From CAYWVK01 sp964461865 (GTDB lineage: Bacteria > Patescibacteriota > Microgenomatia > Levybacterales > UBA12049): 9,664 nucleotides of DNA. A model generated the notes under the pieces. The model was given only the letters and a program-made list of their open reading frames with translations. It did not search any database and was not told the DNA's origin. Shown one piece after another: positions 1-8,253 of the stretch. Location of the stretch: the NCBI GenBank assembly GCA_964461865.1, contig CAYWVK010000021.1:1-9664 (forward strand), read 5' to 3'. Each line of letters opens with the position of its first letter. The stretch's first letter is position 1. A program made the position numbers and the translations under genes.

Positions 1-145
1 CATCAATATCTCCGATTTTATATGTTCTTCCTGTATAAAAAAGAATACGCTCTGTTGTGGTGGTTTTTCCCGCATCAATATGCGCTATTATCCCAATGTT
101 TCTAATTTTATCTAATGTATAATCTCTTTTTGTTGCGGCAGCCAT
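1..145 (-). CDS. fusA: Elongation factor G, N-terminal fragment (runs off left edge)
   Basis: Translating the minus strand from the ATG at 145-143 gives 48 residues beginning MAAATKRDYTLDKIRNIG. They contain the P-loop AHIDAGKTT (residues 21-29) and then TERILFYTGR, the invariant start of the EF-G GTPase domain. EF-G is the cytosolic GTPase that drives translocation on the ribosome and, with RRF, ribosome recycling. The rest of the roughly 700-residue protein lies outside the window. The start codon lies 2 nt after the rpsG stop (TAA-AT-ATG) and I see no Shine-Dalgarno sequence, so translation is probably coupled to rpsG. The position after rpsL-rpsG is the usual str-operon order. Identity is firm; the gene is partial only because the window ends. 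Confidence 0.97.
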   Translation of the reverse strand, partial: MAAATKRDYTLDKIRNIGIIAHIDAGKTTTTERILFYTGRTYKIGDID

Positions 146-147
146 AT

Positions 148-621
148 TTAAAATCTAAAATGGGCAAAGGCCCTATTTGCTTCGGCCATTTTGTGGACCG
201 TATCACGTTTTTTAATTGCATTTCCTTGCTCTGTTGAAGCGTCCATTAATTCTGCTGCTAATTTTTCAGCAAAGGTAGGAAATTCTTTATTTGCTCTGGA
301 TTTAGTTGCATCTAAAATCCAACGAATTGCTAAAGATACCTTTCTTTCTCCCCTTACTTCAACCGGAACCTGGTAAGAAGCTCCACCTATTCTTCTTGGT
401 CTTACCTCTTGTCTTGGACCAACATTTTGAATAGCTTTGTCAAAAACATCCAGAGGATTTTTATCTTTTTTAGAAATTATAGAAAAAGCATTATACACTA
501 CTCTTTGAGCAGTAGTTTTTTTACCATCTTTCATTAAAACATTAATAAATTTTGCAAGCAATTTACTTCTGTAAATCTTATCCCCCTCTATTTGTCTTTT
601 TTGAACTTTTTTATGTCTCAT
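148..621 (-). CDS. rpsG: 30S ribosomal protein S7
   Basis: This 157-residue protein matches S7 along its whole length, which is the usual size (about 156). Recognisable family segments are the N-terminal basic region, LLAKFINVLMKDGKKTTAQ (about 22-40), the RNA-contact stretch with VGPRQEVRPRRIGG followed by SYQVPVEVR (about 67-90), LAIRWILDA (about 97-105) and the C-terminal KMAEANRAFAHFRF. S7 is a primary binder of the 3' domain of 16S rRNA and organises the head of the 30S subunit; in Escherichia coli it is also the translational repressor of the str operon. The ATG at 621-619 lies 12 nt after the rpsL stop in an A/T-only gap without a Shine-Dalgarno sequence. No S7-binding regulatory structure can be claimed in such a short gap. 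Confidence 0.98.
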   Translation of the reverse strand: MRHKKVQKRQIEGDKIYRSKLLAKFINVLMKDGKKTTAQRVVYNAFSIISKKDKNPLDVFDKAIQNVGPRQEVRPRRIGGASYQVPVEVRGERKVSLAIRWILDATKSRANKEFPTFAEKLAAELMDASTEQGNAIKKRDTVHKMAEANRAFAHFRF

Positions 622-633
622 ATATTATTTTTT

Positions 634-1113
634 TTAGGCACTTGGTGCTACTTCTGATGCTGGCTGACTTGCAGCAGTTCCGCTAACTACTTTTTTTGCA
701 GAACCACTTCCTTTTTTGGCTCCGTATTTACTTCTTGAACTTTTTCTACCCTCAACTCCTAGTAAATCGAATTTTCCTCTAACAATATGATACTTAACTC
801 CTGGTAAATCTTTTACCCTTCCTCCTCTTACCAAAACTATTCCGTGTTCGGATAATGAATGACCAATACCCTGAATATATGCCGTAACTTCTGTTTTATT
901 AGATAATTTAACCCTAGCTACTTTTCTTAAAGCTGAATTAGGCTTTTTTGGCGTCATTGTTTTAACTAATGTAACAACCCCTCTTTTTTGAGGAGATGTA
1001 TAGTTTTTATATATTCTATCTTTAGCATTAAAACTACGTCTTAAAGCCGTTGCTCTTGTTTTTTTAGTTTTTCTTTTTCTTCCTCTTTTTGATAATTGTG
1101 ATAATGTTGGCAT
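634..1113 (-). CDS. rpsL: 30S ribosomal protein S12 with C-terminal extension
   Basis: This is a 159-residue S12, the decoding-centre protein of the 30S subunit. Core motifs are present: SPQKRGVVTLVKTMTPKKPNS (split across about residues 40-60), ALRKVARVKLSN, EVTAYIQGIGH and VRGGRVKDLPGVKYHIVRG. Lys56 and Lys101 correspond to E. coli Lys42 and Lys87, where streptomycin-resistance mutations usually occur, and both are wild type. Asp102 is the site that RimO methylthiolates in other bacteria. The N-terminus has the longer Gram-positive-like form. The usual end, SRSKYG plus a few basic residues, is followed by about 25 extra residues rich in Ala, Ser, Val and Gly, so the protein exceeds the normal 124-140 residues. 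The ATG lies 20 nt after the rpoC stop with only A and T between, and no Shine-Dalgarno is visible. Confidence 0.98.
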   Translation of the reverse strand: MPTLSQLSKRGRKRKTKKTRATALRRSFNAKDRIYKNYTSPQKRGVVTLVKTMTPKKPNSALRKVARVKLSNKTEVTAYIQGIGHSLSEHGIVLVRGGRVKDLPGVKYHIVRGKFDLLGVEGRKSSRSKYGAKKGSGSAKKVVSGTAASQPASEVAPSA

Positions 1114-1133
1114 ATTTAAAATTTAATTATATA

Positions 1134-4100
1134 TTATACTTCTTCTTGTTCCTCTTTTTCTGATCCCTCAACCGGAATTAATCTTCCGATAATAACATTT
1201 TCCTTAAGCCCAATTAAGGTATCTTCTGCGCCCCTAAGTGAAGCCTCCGTTAACACTTTTGTTGTTTCCTGGAATGAAGCTGCAGACAACCATGAATCTG
1301 AAAACAATGCTGATTTTGTAATACCTAGTATTGTTTGCCTTGCTGTTGCAGGCTCTCCTCCTTGAGATAAAACTTCAGCATTTATATCTTCAAAAGTTGT
1401 TTTAGTAACAAAATCTCCAGGAATAAGTGCAGTGTCGCCAACTGTTTCAACAATTACTTTATCCGACATTTTCCTAACAATTGTTTCAAAATGCTTATCA
1501 TTAATGCTTATTCCTTGAGACTCATAAACTCTTTGAGCCTCTTTAATAACATATTGTTGAGATTCTAATAATCCTTTTACTTTTAAAACTTCTTTAGGAT
1601 CAAGATAACCCTCTGCTAGTTGCGTTCCTATTCTTACTTCGTCTCCGTCTTTAACCTTTAATGTTGCAGCAAGAGGAATAAAGTATTCTCTTTCTTCAAC
1701 CGGCTTAACTCTACCGCTTTTTATTTTTAGAACAAAACCATCATCATTTGGTTCAATTTTAACTTTTCCTGAAATATCAGAAATTGGTGAAAGATTTTTA
1801 GGTGTTCTCATTTCAAAAAGCTCTTCGACCCTTGGAAGACCCTGTGTTACGTCAGACATTACTACTCCTCCGAAGTGTCTAACTCTCATTGTTAACTGTG
1901 TTCCAGGTTCTCCAATTGATTGAGCAGCAACAACACCAACAGGAACACCTGAACTTACAACCCTTTTATTACTAAAGTCCCAACCATAACATTTAGCACA
2001 AATTCCATGTTTTAATTTACAATTAAGAGGAGATCTAATTACTACTTCTTTTACTTCACTGCCTATAATTTCCTTTACTTTTTCCTCCGTTATTTCCTCG
2101 TTTGCTTTAAGGATTTCTTTTTTTGTTTTTGGTGAAACAACACGAGCTGCTACAAATCGTCCTAAAATTCTATCTTTAAAAGAAGCAGATCTTCCCTGTT
2201 CCCCGTCAACTACCAATAACCCCTCTGTTGCTCCACAATCTTCTTCCCTAACTATAACATCATGAGAAACATCAACCAATCTTCTGGTTAAGTATCCTGC
2301 ATTTGCTGTTTTTAAAGCTGAGTCTGTTAATCCTTTTCTGGAACCTCTTGCTGATGCAACATATTCAAAAATTGACAATCCTTCTCTAAAATTAGACTTA
2401 ATCGGTAATTCAACAATTTTTCCAAGCGGATCTAAAATTAAACCTCTCATAGCAGAAAGTTGCTTTAACTGTTCTTTTCCTGCTCTTGCTCCTTCAGAGT
2501 CAATAATTGTTTTAATAACATTATCGTCTTTTAGATTATTCCAGGTCAGATCTGCAATTTCGTTTGTAGTCTTAAGCCAAATTTCATTTGATAAGCGTTT
2601 CTTCTCGTCATTTGTAATAAGACCTTCTTGATATTCTTTTTCAACTTCCGTAACTTTCTCTTCAGCTTCTTTGATAAGTTTTTCTTTTTCCAAAACAGCA
2701 TGATTATCAAATACAGAAACTGAAATACCGGAAATTGTCGCCCCGTAAAAACCAAGCGATTTAACATTATCAATTAAATCTGCTACTTCATCATGTGAAC
2801 AATCAACAATTGCTCTTGTAATAATTCTTTTTATTCCTGATGCTTTAACGGGTTCATTAATAAAACCAATAACTTCTGGTAATTGTTCATTAAACATAAT
2901 TCTTCCTAAAGTTGTTTCAACCAATTTTTCATTAACCCTAACATTTATTGGTTCTCTTAATTTAATCTTATTAAGTGAATGGGCAAGGTGTACTTCGTTA
3001 TAGTTCATAAACGTTGGCAAAGTTTCTCTTCTTAAAGCATTATCAACGCTTGTTAAGTAATAAACTCCAACAGCCATTTCTTTATTAGGAAGAGTAATTG
3101 GACTTCCGTCTGCAGGCTTTAATAAATTATGTCTTGGCATCATTAACTCAATTGCTTCTTCTTGAGCTTTTTTAGAAAGCGGAATATGTACCGCCATTTG
3201 ATCTCCGTCAAAGTCAGCATTATATCCTGAACAAACACAAGGATGAATACTAATTGCTGCTCCTTCAATTAATACAGGATAAAATGCTTGAATACCAAGT
3301 TTATGAAGAGTTGGTGCACGGTTTAACAAAACAGGATGATTTTGGGTAATTTCTTCTAAAATATCAAAAACTTCAGGTGGTCTTTTTTCAATAAAACGCT
3401 TTGCGCTCTTAATATTTGGGGCAAATCCTCTAACGATTACCTCTCTTAAAACAAAAGGTTTAAACATTTCCAATGCCATCTCTTTAGGAAGTCCACATTG
3501 AGAAATCTTAAGCTCCGGCCCAACAACAATAACCGATCTTCCCGAATAATCAACTCTTTTTCCCAAAAGGTTTTGTCTAAATCTTCCCTGTTTTCCTCTT
3601 AACATATCTGAAAGTGACCTTAAAGGAGACGATACTATTTGACCTGTTCTTTGTGATGCATCAATTAATGAATCTACAGCTTCTTGAAGCATTCTTTTTT
3701 CGTTTCTTAAAATAATCTCCGGTGCTCCAAGAGATATTAAATGCTTAAGCCTGTTGTTTCTATTAATTACTCTTCTATATAAATCATTAAGATCTGATGT
3801 AGCAAATCTTCCTCCTGATAATTGAACCATTGGCCTTAAGTCCGGTGGAATAACGGGTAAAACTGTAAAAATTATATCTGCTGGTGAAACACCTGCTTTT
3901 CGCATAACTTCTAGTAGCCTTAACCTTTTAATAACTTTTAGATATTTTTGTCCTTTTGACTTATCTGCTTCTTTTCTTAATTCAACAATTAATTCATCTA
4001 TATCAATCTTTTCGATTAACTCCAATATTCCTTCTGCTCCTGTTTTAATGGTGAAGAAAATTGGCAAGTCGTATTCTAAAATCTTAAAGTATTCATCTTC

Positions 4101-4856
4101 AGATAAAACACTACCTCTTTTTAAGCTTTTCGTAAGTTTTCCTAAAGCATCATATATTTCGTCTAATTTTTTATTTTCAACTGCTAATTTTTCCATAAAA
4201 GCAGTAACTTTTTGTTTCTTTTGAAGCTCTATTTCTTCTTTAATTAATTCTTTTTGCTCCTTTTTAACTTTTATTTCTTTTGTGTCTTTTTTCTTTTCTT
4301 CAATTTCTTTTTCAATCTTTTTTTCTTCTTCTTTGAAAACTTTTTCCTGCTCTTGTTTTCTTTCTTCAATGCTTTTTTGCAAAGTGACTAGCGCTTCTTT
4401 TTTCTTTTCTTCATCAATATCAGTAACCAAATATGAAGCATAATAAATTACAGATTCAAGGCTTTTTTGAGACATGTCTAAAATTAAAGGCAATGCAGAT
4501 GAAGGACCCTTGAAAAACCAAACATGACCAACAGTAGCTGCTAGAGTAATATGACCCATTCTTTCTCTTCTTACTCTTGAAAGAGTTACTTCAACTCCGC
4601 ATTTATCACAAATTATTCCTCTGTTTCTAATTCTTTTATATTTACCACAATAACATTCCCAGTCTTTGGTTGGTCCAAAAATTCTTTCGTCGAAAAGACC
4701 TGATTTTTCCGCTCTTAACGTTCTATAATTTATGGTTTCAGGTTTTGTAACCTCACCATATGACCAATTTAAAATATCCTCTTTTTTTGCAAGAAGTACT
4801 TTTAGAGCATTAAAATCTAAAATATTTATATCTTTTTGTTTTTTATCGTTATTCAT
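1134..4856 (-). CDS. rpoC: DNA-directed RNA polymerase subunit beta-prime
   Basis: A 1240-residue beta-prime subunit, complete. In order: the N-terminal zinc site (Cys68, Cys70, Cys83, Cys86); a Lys/Glu-rich coiled-coil insert (about 148-240); the lid/rudder and clamp region with PVIPPDLRPMVQLSGGRF (334-351); the catalytic NADFDGD loop whose Asp548, Asp550 and Asp552 hold the active-site magnesium; the bridge helix (about 815-860, FREGLSIFEYVASARGSRKG); the second zinc site (Cys874, Cys946, Cys953, Cys956); the trigger loop (QLTMRVRHFGG, with Met990, Arg991 and His994 kept); and the C-terminal SWLSAASFQETTKVLTEASL and GLKENVIIGRLIP. I chose the ATG at 4856 over a GTG at 4886 because the former has AGGAAGGA seven bases upstream and begins 4 nt after the rpoB stop. 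The gene is cotranscribed with rpoB and feeds into rpsL. Confidence 0.99.
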   Translation of the reverse strand: MNNDKKQKDINILDFNALKVLLAKKEDILNWSYGEVTKPETINYRTLRAEKSGLFDERIFGPTKDWECYCGKYKRIRNRGIICDKCGVEVTLSRVRRERMGHITLAATVGHVWFFKGPSSALPLILDMSQKSLESVIYYASYLVTDIDEEKKKEALVTLQKSIEERKQEQEKVFKEEEKKIEKEIEEKKKDTKEIKVKKEQKELIKEEIELQKKQKVTAFMEKLAVENKKLDEIYDALGKLTKSLKRGSVLSEDEYFKILEYDLPIFFTIKTGAEGILELIEKIDIDELIVELRKEADKSKGQKYLKVIKRLRLLEVMRKAGVSPADIIFTVLPVIPPDLRPMVQLSGGRFATSDLNDLYRRVINRNNRLKHLISLGAPEIILRNEKRMLQEAVDSLIDASQRTGQIVSSPLRSLSDMLRGKQGRFRQNLLGKRVDYSGRSVIVVGPELKISQCGLPKEMALEMFKPFVLREVIVRGFAPNIKSAKRFIEKRPPEVFDILEEITQNHPVLLNRAPTLHKLGIQAFYPVLIEGAAISIHPCVCSGYNADFDGDQMAVHIPLSKKAQEEAIELMMPRHNLLKPADGSPITLPNKEMAVGVYYLTSVDNALRRETLPTFMNYNEVHLAHSLNKIKLREPINVRVNEKLVETTLGRIMFNEQLPEVIGFINEPVKASGIKRIITRAIVDCSHDEVADLIDNVKSLGFYGATISGISVSVFDNHAVLEKEKLIKEAEEKVTEVEKEYQEGLITNDEKKRLSNEIWLKTTNEIADLTWNNLKDDNVIKTIIDSEGARAGKEQLKQLSAMRGLILDPLGKIVELPIKSNFREGLSIFEYVASARGSRKGLTDSALKTANAGYLTRRLVDVSHDVIVREEDCGATEGLLVVDGEQGRSASFKDRILGRFVAARVVSPKTKKEILKANEEITEEKVKEIIGSEVKEVVIRSPLNCKLKHGICAKCYGWDFSNKRVVSSGVPVGVVAAQSIGEPGTQLTMRVRHFGGVVMSDVTQGLPRVEELFEMRTPKNLSPISDISGKVKIEPNDDGFVLKIKSGRVKPVEEREYFIPLAATLKVKDGDEVRIGTQLAEGYLDPKEVLKVKGLLESQQYVIKEAQRVYESQGISINDKHFETIVRKMSDKVIVETVGDTALIPGDFVTKTTFEDINAEVLSQGGEPATARQTILGITKSALFSDSWLSAASFQETTKVLTEASLRGAEDTLIGLKENVIIGRLIPVEGSEKEEQEEV

Positions 4857-4860
4857 TTGT

Positions 4861-7800
4861 TTATCCTTCCTGATTGTCTCCAACACTTAATCCTTCTACA
4901 ACCATCTCTTTTCCACCTAATTCTTCAATCATTTCTTCTGCTTCTTTTTCTACTTTTTCTTCAATCTTTTCCTCTTCTATTTTTTCTGCTAATGGCTCTT
5001 CTTTATTTTCCTCAACTATCTTTGCTCCAACAGGAACAACATTTAATCCCAAAGCTGCTAATTCTTTAATTAAAACCTTAAACGATTCAGGAACCTTAGG
5101 TGTTGGAATATCTGTTCCCTTAACGATTGCTTCAAAAGCCTTAGCTCTTCCGACAACATCGTCTGATTTTATGGTTAACATTTCCTGAAGAGTGTATCTT
5201 GCCCTATGAGACTCAAGCGCCCAAACTTCCATCTCTCCCAAACGTTGTCCTCCCATTTGTGCTTTTCCTCCCAATGGTTGCTGAGTAACCAAAGAATATG
5301 GCCCTGTTGATCTGGCATGAGTTTTATCTTCAACCATGTGAATTAACTTCATCATATATTCAATTCCAACAACAACCGGCTTTTCATAAGGTTCTCCCGT
5401 TCTTCCATCATAAAGAATTGTCTTGCCATTAACCGGAAGACCTGCTTTTTTTAAATCTTCAACTATTCTTTCTTCCTTTACTTCTTCAAAAGCAGGAATA
5501 CCAACTTTTGTTTTAAGCGTACTTTCAGCCCAACCAAGATGAGCTTCTAATAATTGCCCTAAATTCATACGAGCAAGTACTGAAATTGGAGAAATAATAA
5601 TATCAACAGGGGTACCGTCTGCCAAGCGTGGCATATCAACTTCAGGCAAAATCCTAGAAATTACCCCTTTATTTCCGTGTCTTCCCGCAAGCTTATCTCC
5701 TATTACAACGTGTCGAAGTTGTGCAACTTCAACAATAATTTTTCTAATTGTTCCAGGCTCTAACTCATCTCCTTTTTTTCTATCTAATATTTGAACATTA
5801 ATAACCGTTCCTCGTTCTCCGTGCGGTATTCTAAGTGAAGTATCTCTTACATCTCTTGCTTGTTCTCCAAAGATAGCTCTTAATAATCTTTCTTCCGCTG
5901 TTAACTCTGTTTCTCCTTTTGGTGCAATTTTTCCAACTAAAATATCTCCGGATGAAACTTCTGAACCAACAACCACAATTCCTTCTTCGTCTAGATTGGC
6001 TAAATCTTCTTCAGAAACATTTGGAATATCTCTTGTTGTTTCTTCCGGTCCAAGTTTTGTTTCAACTACCGCTGCTTCGTGTTTTTCAATATGAATTGAA
6101 GTTAAAACATCTTCTTTTACTAATTTTTCAGAAATTACAATTGCGTCTTCGTATCCAAGTCCATCAAAAGAAGTATAAGCAATAAAAAGATTTCTTCCTA
6201 AAGCTAGTTCTCCTCCGTCAGATGCCGGACCATCAATTAACAAATCTCCCTTTTTAACTTTTTGCCCTGTTTTAACAACTGTTCTTTGAGTATATGCCGT
6301 TGCCTGTGATGTTCTTCTAAAAGAATCTACTATATATGTTTCTTCTTCCTTTTGTCCTTTACCCTTAATCGTCACTTTTGTTGCATCGGCAAAAAGAATT
6401 GTTCCGTCAAACGGAGCAAGAACTACTCTTCCCATAACTTGGGAAATGTCTTTTTCTATTCCTGTTCCAACAATTGGACTTTCAGGCTTAACAAGTGGTA
6501 CTGCCTGACACTGCATGTGAGTTCCCATTAAAGCTCTGTTTGCCTCGTCATGACTAACAAACGGAATAAGAGAAGCTGCTGCTCCAACAACCTGTCTTGG
6601 AACAATATCAACATATTCAACTTTTTCTTTTTCAATTTCTAAAAATTCTCCTTTATATCTTGCTGGAATTCTTTCACTTTTTACTAATCCGTTTTCTTCT
6701 AATGCTTCTGCATGAGTAACATAATGATTTCTTTCATCATCTGCTGTCATATAAACAATTTCATCTGTTGCCTTAGAAACAATATTTTTTCCGTTTTTAC
6801 TATGTACTATTTTTCTATATGGTGTTTCCAAGAAACCAAATTTATTAACCCTTGAATAAAGTGCCATATAGGTAACAAGACCAATGTTTGGCCCTTCAGG
6901 ACTTCTAATCGGACAAATTCTTCCATACTGCGAACTGTTAATATCTCTGATTGAAAAAGCCGCTCTTTCTCTTGAAATCCCACCGGTTCCCATAACCGTT
7001 AACCTATTTAAATTATCAACTTCTGATAATGGGTTTGTCTGATCTAAAATTGTGGACAACTGTGAAGTTCTGAAAAATTCATTAATTGAGGCCATAATTG
7101 GTCTGGCATTAATAAGATTAGCAATCGAAATAGGTGCATCTGTTTGAATTAAGCTCATTCTTTCTTTAATGCTTCTTTCAAGACGTAAAACTCCAATTCT
7201 AAATGCTGTTGTAGCAACTAACTCACCAACACATCTAACTCTTCTGTTAGCAAGGCTATCTATATCATCAACGCCATCATTTCCTTTTGCAAGTCCTATT
7301 AAAGAGCTAATTGCTCCAACAATATCATCAATGGTTAAAATTTTAACTTGTTCATCAGAAGCATTAAATCCGGGAGCATCTTTTAATTTTTTATTCATCT
7401 TATATCTTCCGACAACTCCCAAATCATATCTTCTGTTATTAAAGAACATACCGTTAAAGCTTTCTTTTACCTTATCAACAACAATTGGTTCTCCCGGATG
7501 CATTTTTTTGAAAATCTCAATTACTGCTTCTGTTGAATCTGTTGTTTCATCTTTATGTAAGGTGTTTTCAATAAACGAAGTTTTTCCATCTGCTTCTAGT
7601 TCTCTGAATTTTTCTTTTATGTCCTCATTTGAGGAAAGCCCAACTGCTCTCAAGAATGTTGATGCTAAAAACTTTCTCCTTCTGTCAATCTTAACCATAA
7701 TGGTTTCGTGTCTGGTGGTTGTAAATTCAAGCCAAGAACCATGAACAGGTCTAATTTCAGCCATGTATAAATTCTTACCGGTAACATTATCCTGAACTGC

Positions 7801-8253
7801 CGTGAAATAAACACCCGGAGATCTAACCAATTGGTTTACAACTGCTCTTTCGATTCCATTAACAATAAATGTTCCCCTTACAGTCATTTGAGGAATATCT
7901 CCTAAAAATACTTCCTGTGTTATTTCTCCATTGGTTTTTTTATTAATTAAAGTTGTGTTTACGTAAAGCGGAGCATCGAAGGTTAATCCTTTTAAAAGAC
8001 AAGTTTCAGGAACATTAGATGGTTTTCCAAAACGATAATCCTTAAGGGTTAGTGTCCAGTTTTTTTCGGTAAAATCCTCAATTGGAGAAATTTCATCTAA
8101 TGTTTGTTTTAAACCTTTTTCTAAAAACCATTGATAAGATTCTTTCTGTATTGAAAGAAGGTCTAATTTTGGCAATGAGGAATATGTCTTACCCCAATTT
8201 TTTCTGACAAGAGTCTCTACCTCTTTTTTGATTTTGTTGCTATTTTTTGGCAT
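4861..8253 (-). CDS. rpoB: DNA-directed RNA polymerase subunit beta
   Basis: An 1130-residue beta subunit, complete and without the large E. coli-type insertions. Visible in order: N-terminal LDLLSIQKESYQWFLE (31-46); protrusion RGTFIVNGIERAVVNQLVRSPGVYF (126-150); the rifampicin-pocket/fork region (about 395-460, SQLSTILDQTNPLSE then GRICPIRSPEGPNIGLV); the YEDAI motif with Glu702 and Asp703; DKLAGRHGNKG with Lys854 and Lys862, equivalent to E. coli Lys1065 and Lys1073 near the active site; and the C-terminal switch/clamp segment GGQRLGEMEVWALE (1001-1014). A Glu/Lys-rich tail of about 50 residues follows the usual end. With alpha, beta-prime and omega it forms core RNA polymerase. Residues at three rifampicin-contact positions differ from the consensus. 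The ATG at 8253 has no obvious Shine-Dalgarno sequence. It is the first gene behind the 8341-8370 promoter. Confidence 0.99.
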   Translation of the reverse strand: MPKNSNKIKKEVETLVRKNWGKTYSSLPKLDLLSIQKESYQWFLEKGLKQTLDEISPIEDFTEKNWTLTLKDYRFGKPSNVPETCLLKGLTFDAPLYVNTTLINKKTNGEITQEVFLGDIPQMTVRGTFIVNGIERAVVNQLVRSPGVYFTAVQDNVTGKNLYMAEIRPVHGSWLEFTTTRHETIMVKIDRRRKFLASTFLRAVGLSSNEDIKEKFRELEADGKTSFIENTLHKDETTDSTEAVIEIFKKMHPGEPIVVDKVKESFNGMFFNNRRYDLGVVGRYKMNKKLKDAPGFNASDEQVKILTIDDIVGAISSLIGLAKGNDGVDDIDSLANRRVRCVGELVATTAFRIGVLRLERSIKERMSLIQTDAPISIANLINARPIMASINEFFRTSQLSTILDQTNPLSEVDNLNRLTVMGTGGISRERAAFSIRDINSSQYGRICPIRSPEGPNIGLVTYMALYSRVNKFGFLETPYRKIVHSKNGKNIVSKATDEIVYMTADDERNHYVTHAEALEENGLVKSERIPARYKGEFLEIEKEKVEYVDIVPRQVVGAAASLIPFVSHDEANRALMGTHMQCQAVPLVKPESPIVGTGIEKDISQVMGRVVLAPFDGTILFADATKVTIKGKGQKEEETYIVDSFRRTSQATAYTQRTVVKTGQKVKKGDLLIDGPASDGGELALGRNLFIAYTSFDGLGYEDAIVISEKLVKEDVLTSIHIEKHEAAVVETKLGPEETTRDIPNVSEEDLANLDEEGIVVVGSEVSSGDILVGKIAPKGETELTAEERLLRAIFGEQARDVRDTSLRIPHGERGTVINVQILDRKKGDELEPGTIRKIIVEVAQLRHVVIGDKLAGRHGNKGVISRILPEVDMPRLADGTPVDIIISPISVLARMNLGQLLEAHLGWAESTLKTKVGIPAFEEVKEERIVEDLKKAGLPVNGKTILYDGRTGEPYEKPVVVGIEYMMKLIHMVEDKTHARSTGPYSLVTQQPLGGKAQMGGQRLGEMEVWALESHRARYTLQEMLTIKSDDVVGRAKAFEAIVKGTDIPTPKVPESFKVLIKELAALGLNVVPVGAKIVEENKEEPLAEKIEEEKIEEKVEKEAEEMIEELGGKEMVVEGLSVGDNQEG
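4864..4871 (-). promoter_or_regulatory. Shine-Dalgarno of rpoC inside the last codons of rpoB
   Basis: The minus strand reads AGGAAGGA-TAA-ACAA-ATG. The last sense codons of rpoB (Gln-Glu-Gly) therefore supply a good ribosome-binding site for rpoC, and the rpoB stop codon sits between the SD and the rpoC ATG. This fixes the rpoC start at 4856 and suggests that ribosomes finishing rpoB can restart on rpoC, matching the equal stoichiometry of the two subunits. Confidence 0.85.

Noticed and set aside
1126..1138. TATAAT sequences just upstream of rpsL as an internal promoter
   Set aside because: Two overlapping TATAAT matches exist, but no -35-like box lies 16-19 bp upstream and there is no extended -10; in an all-A/T gap such matches are expected by chance.
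4857..4886. GTG start extending RpoC by 10 residues into rpoB
   Set aside because: The ATG at 4856 has a well-spaced Shine-Dalgarno (AGGAAGGA) and avoids overlap with rpoB; the extra residues do not resemble RpoC N-termini.
7169..7744. 191-residue open frame on the plus strand opposite rpoB
   Set aside because: It lies wholly antisense to a strongly conserved part of rpoB, is Ser/Leu-rich low-complexity as expected from the reverse complement of A/T-rich coding DNA, and has no recognisable domain.
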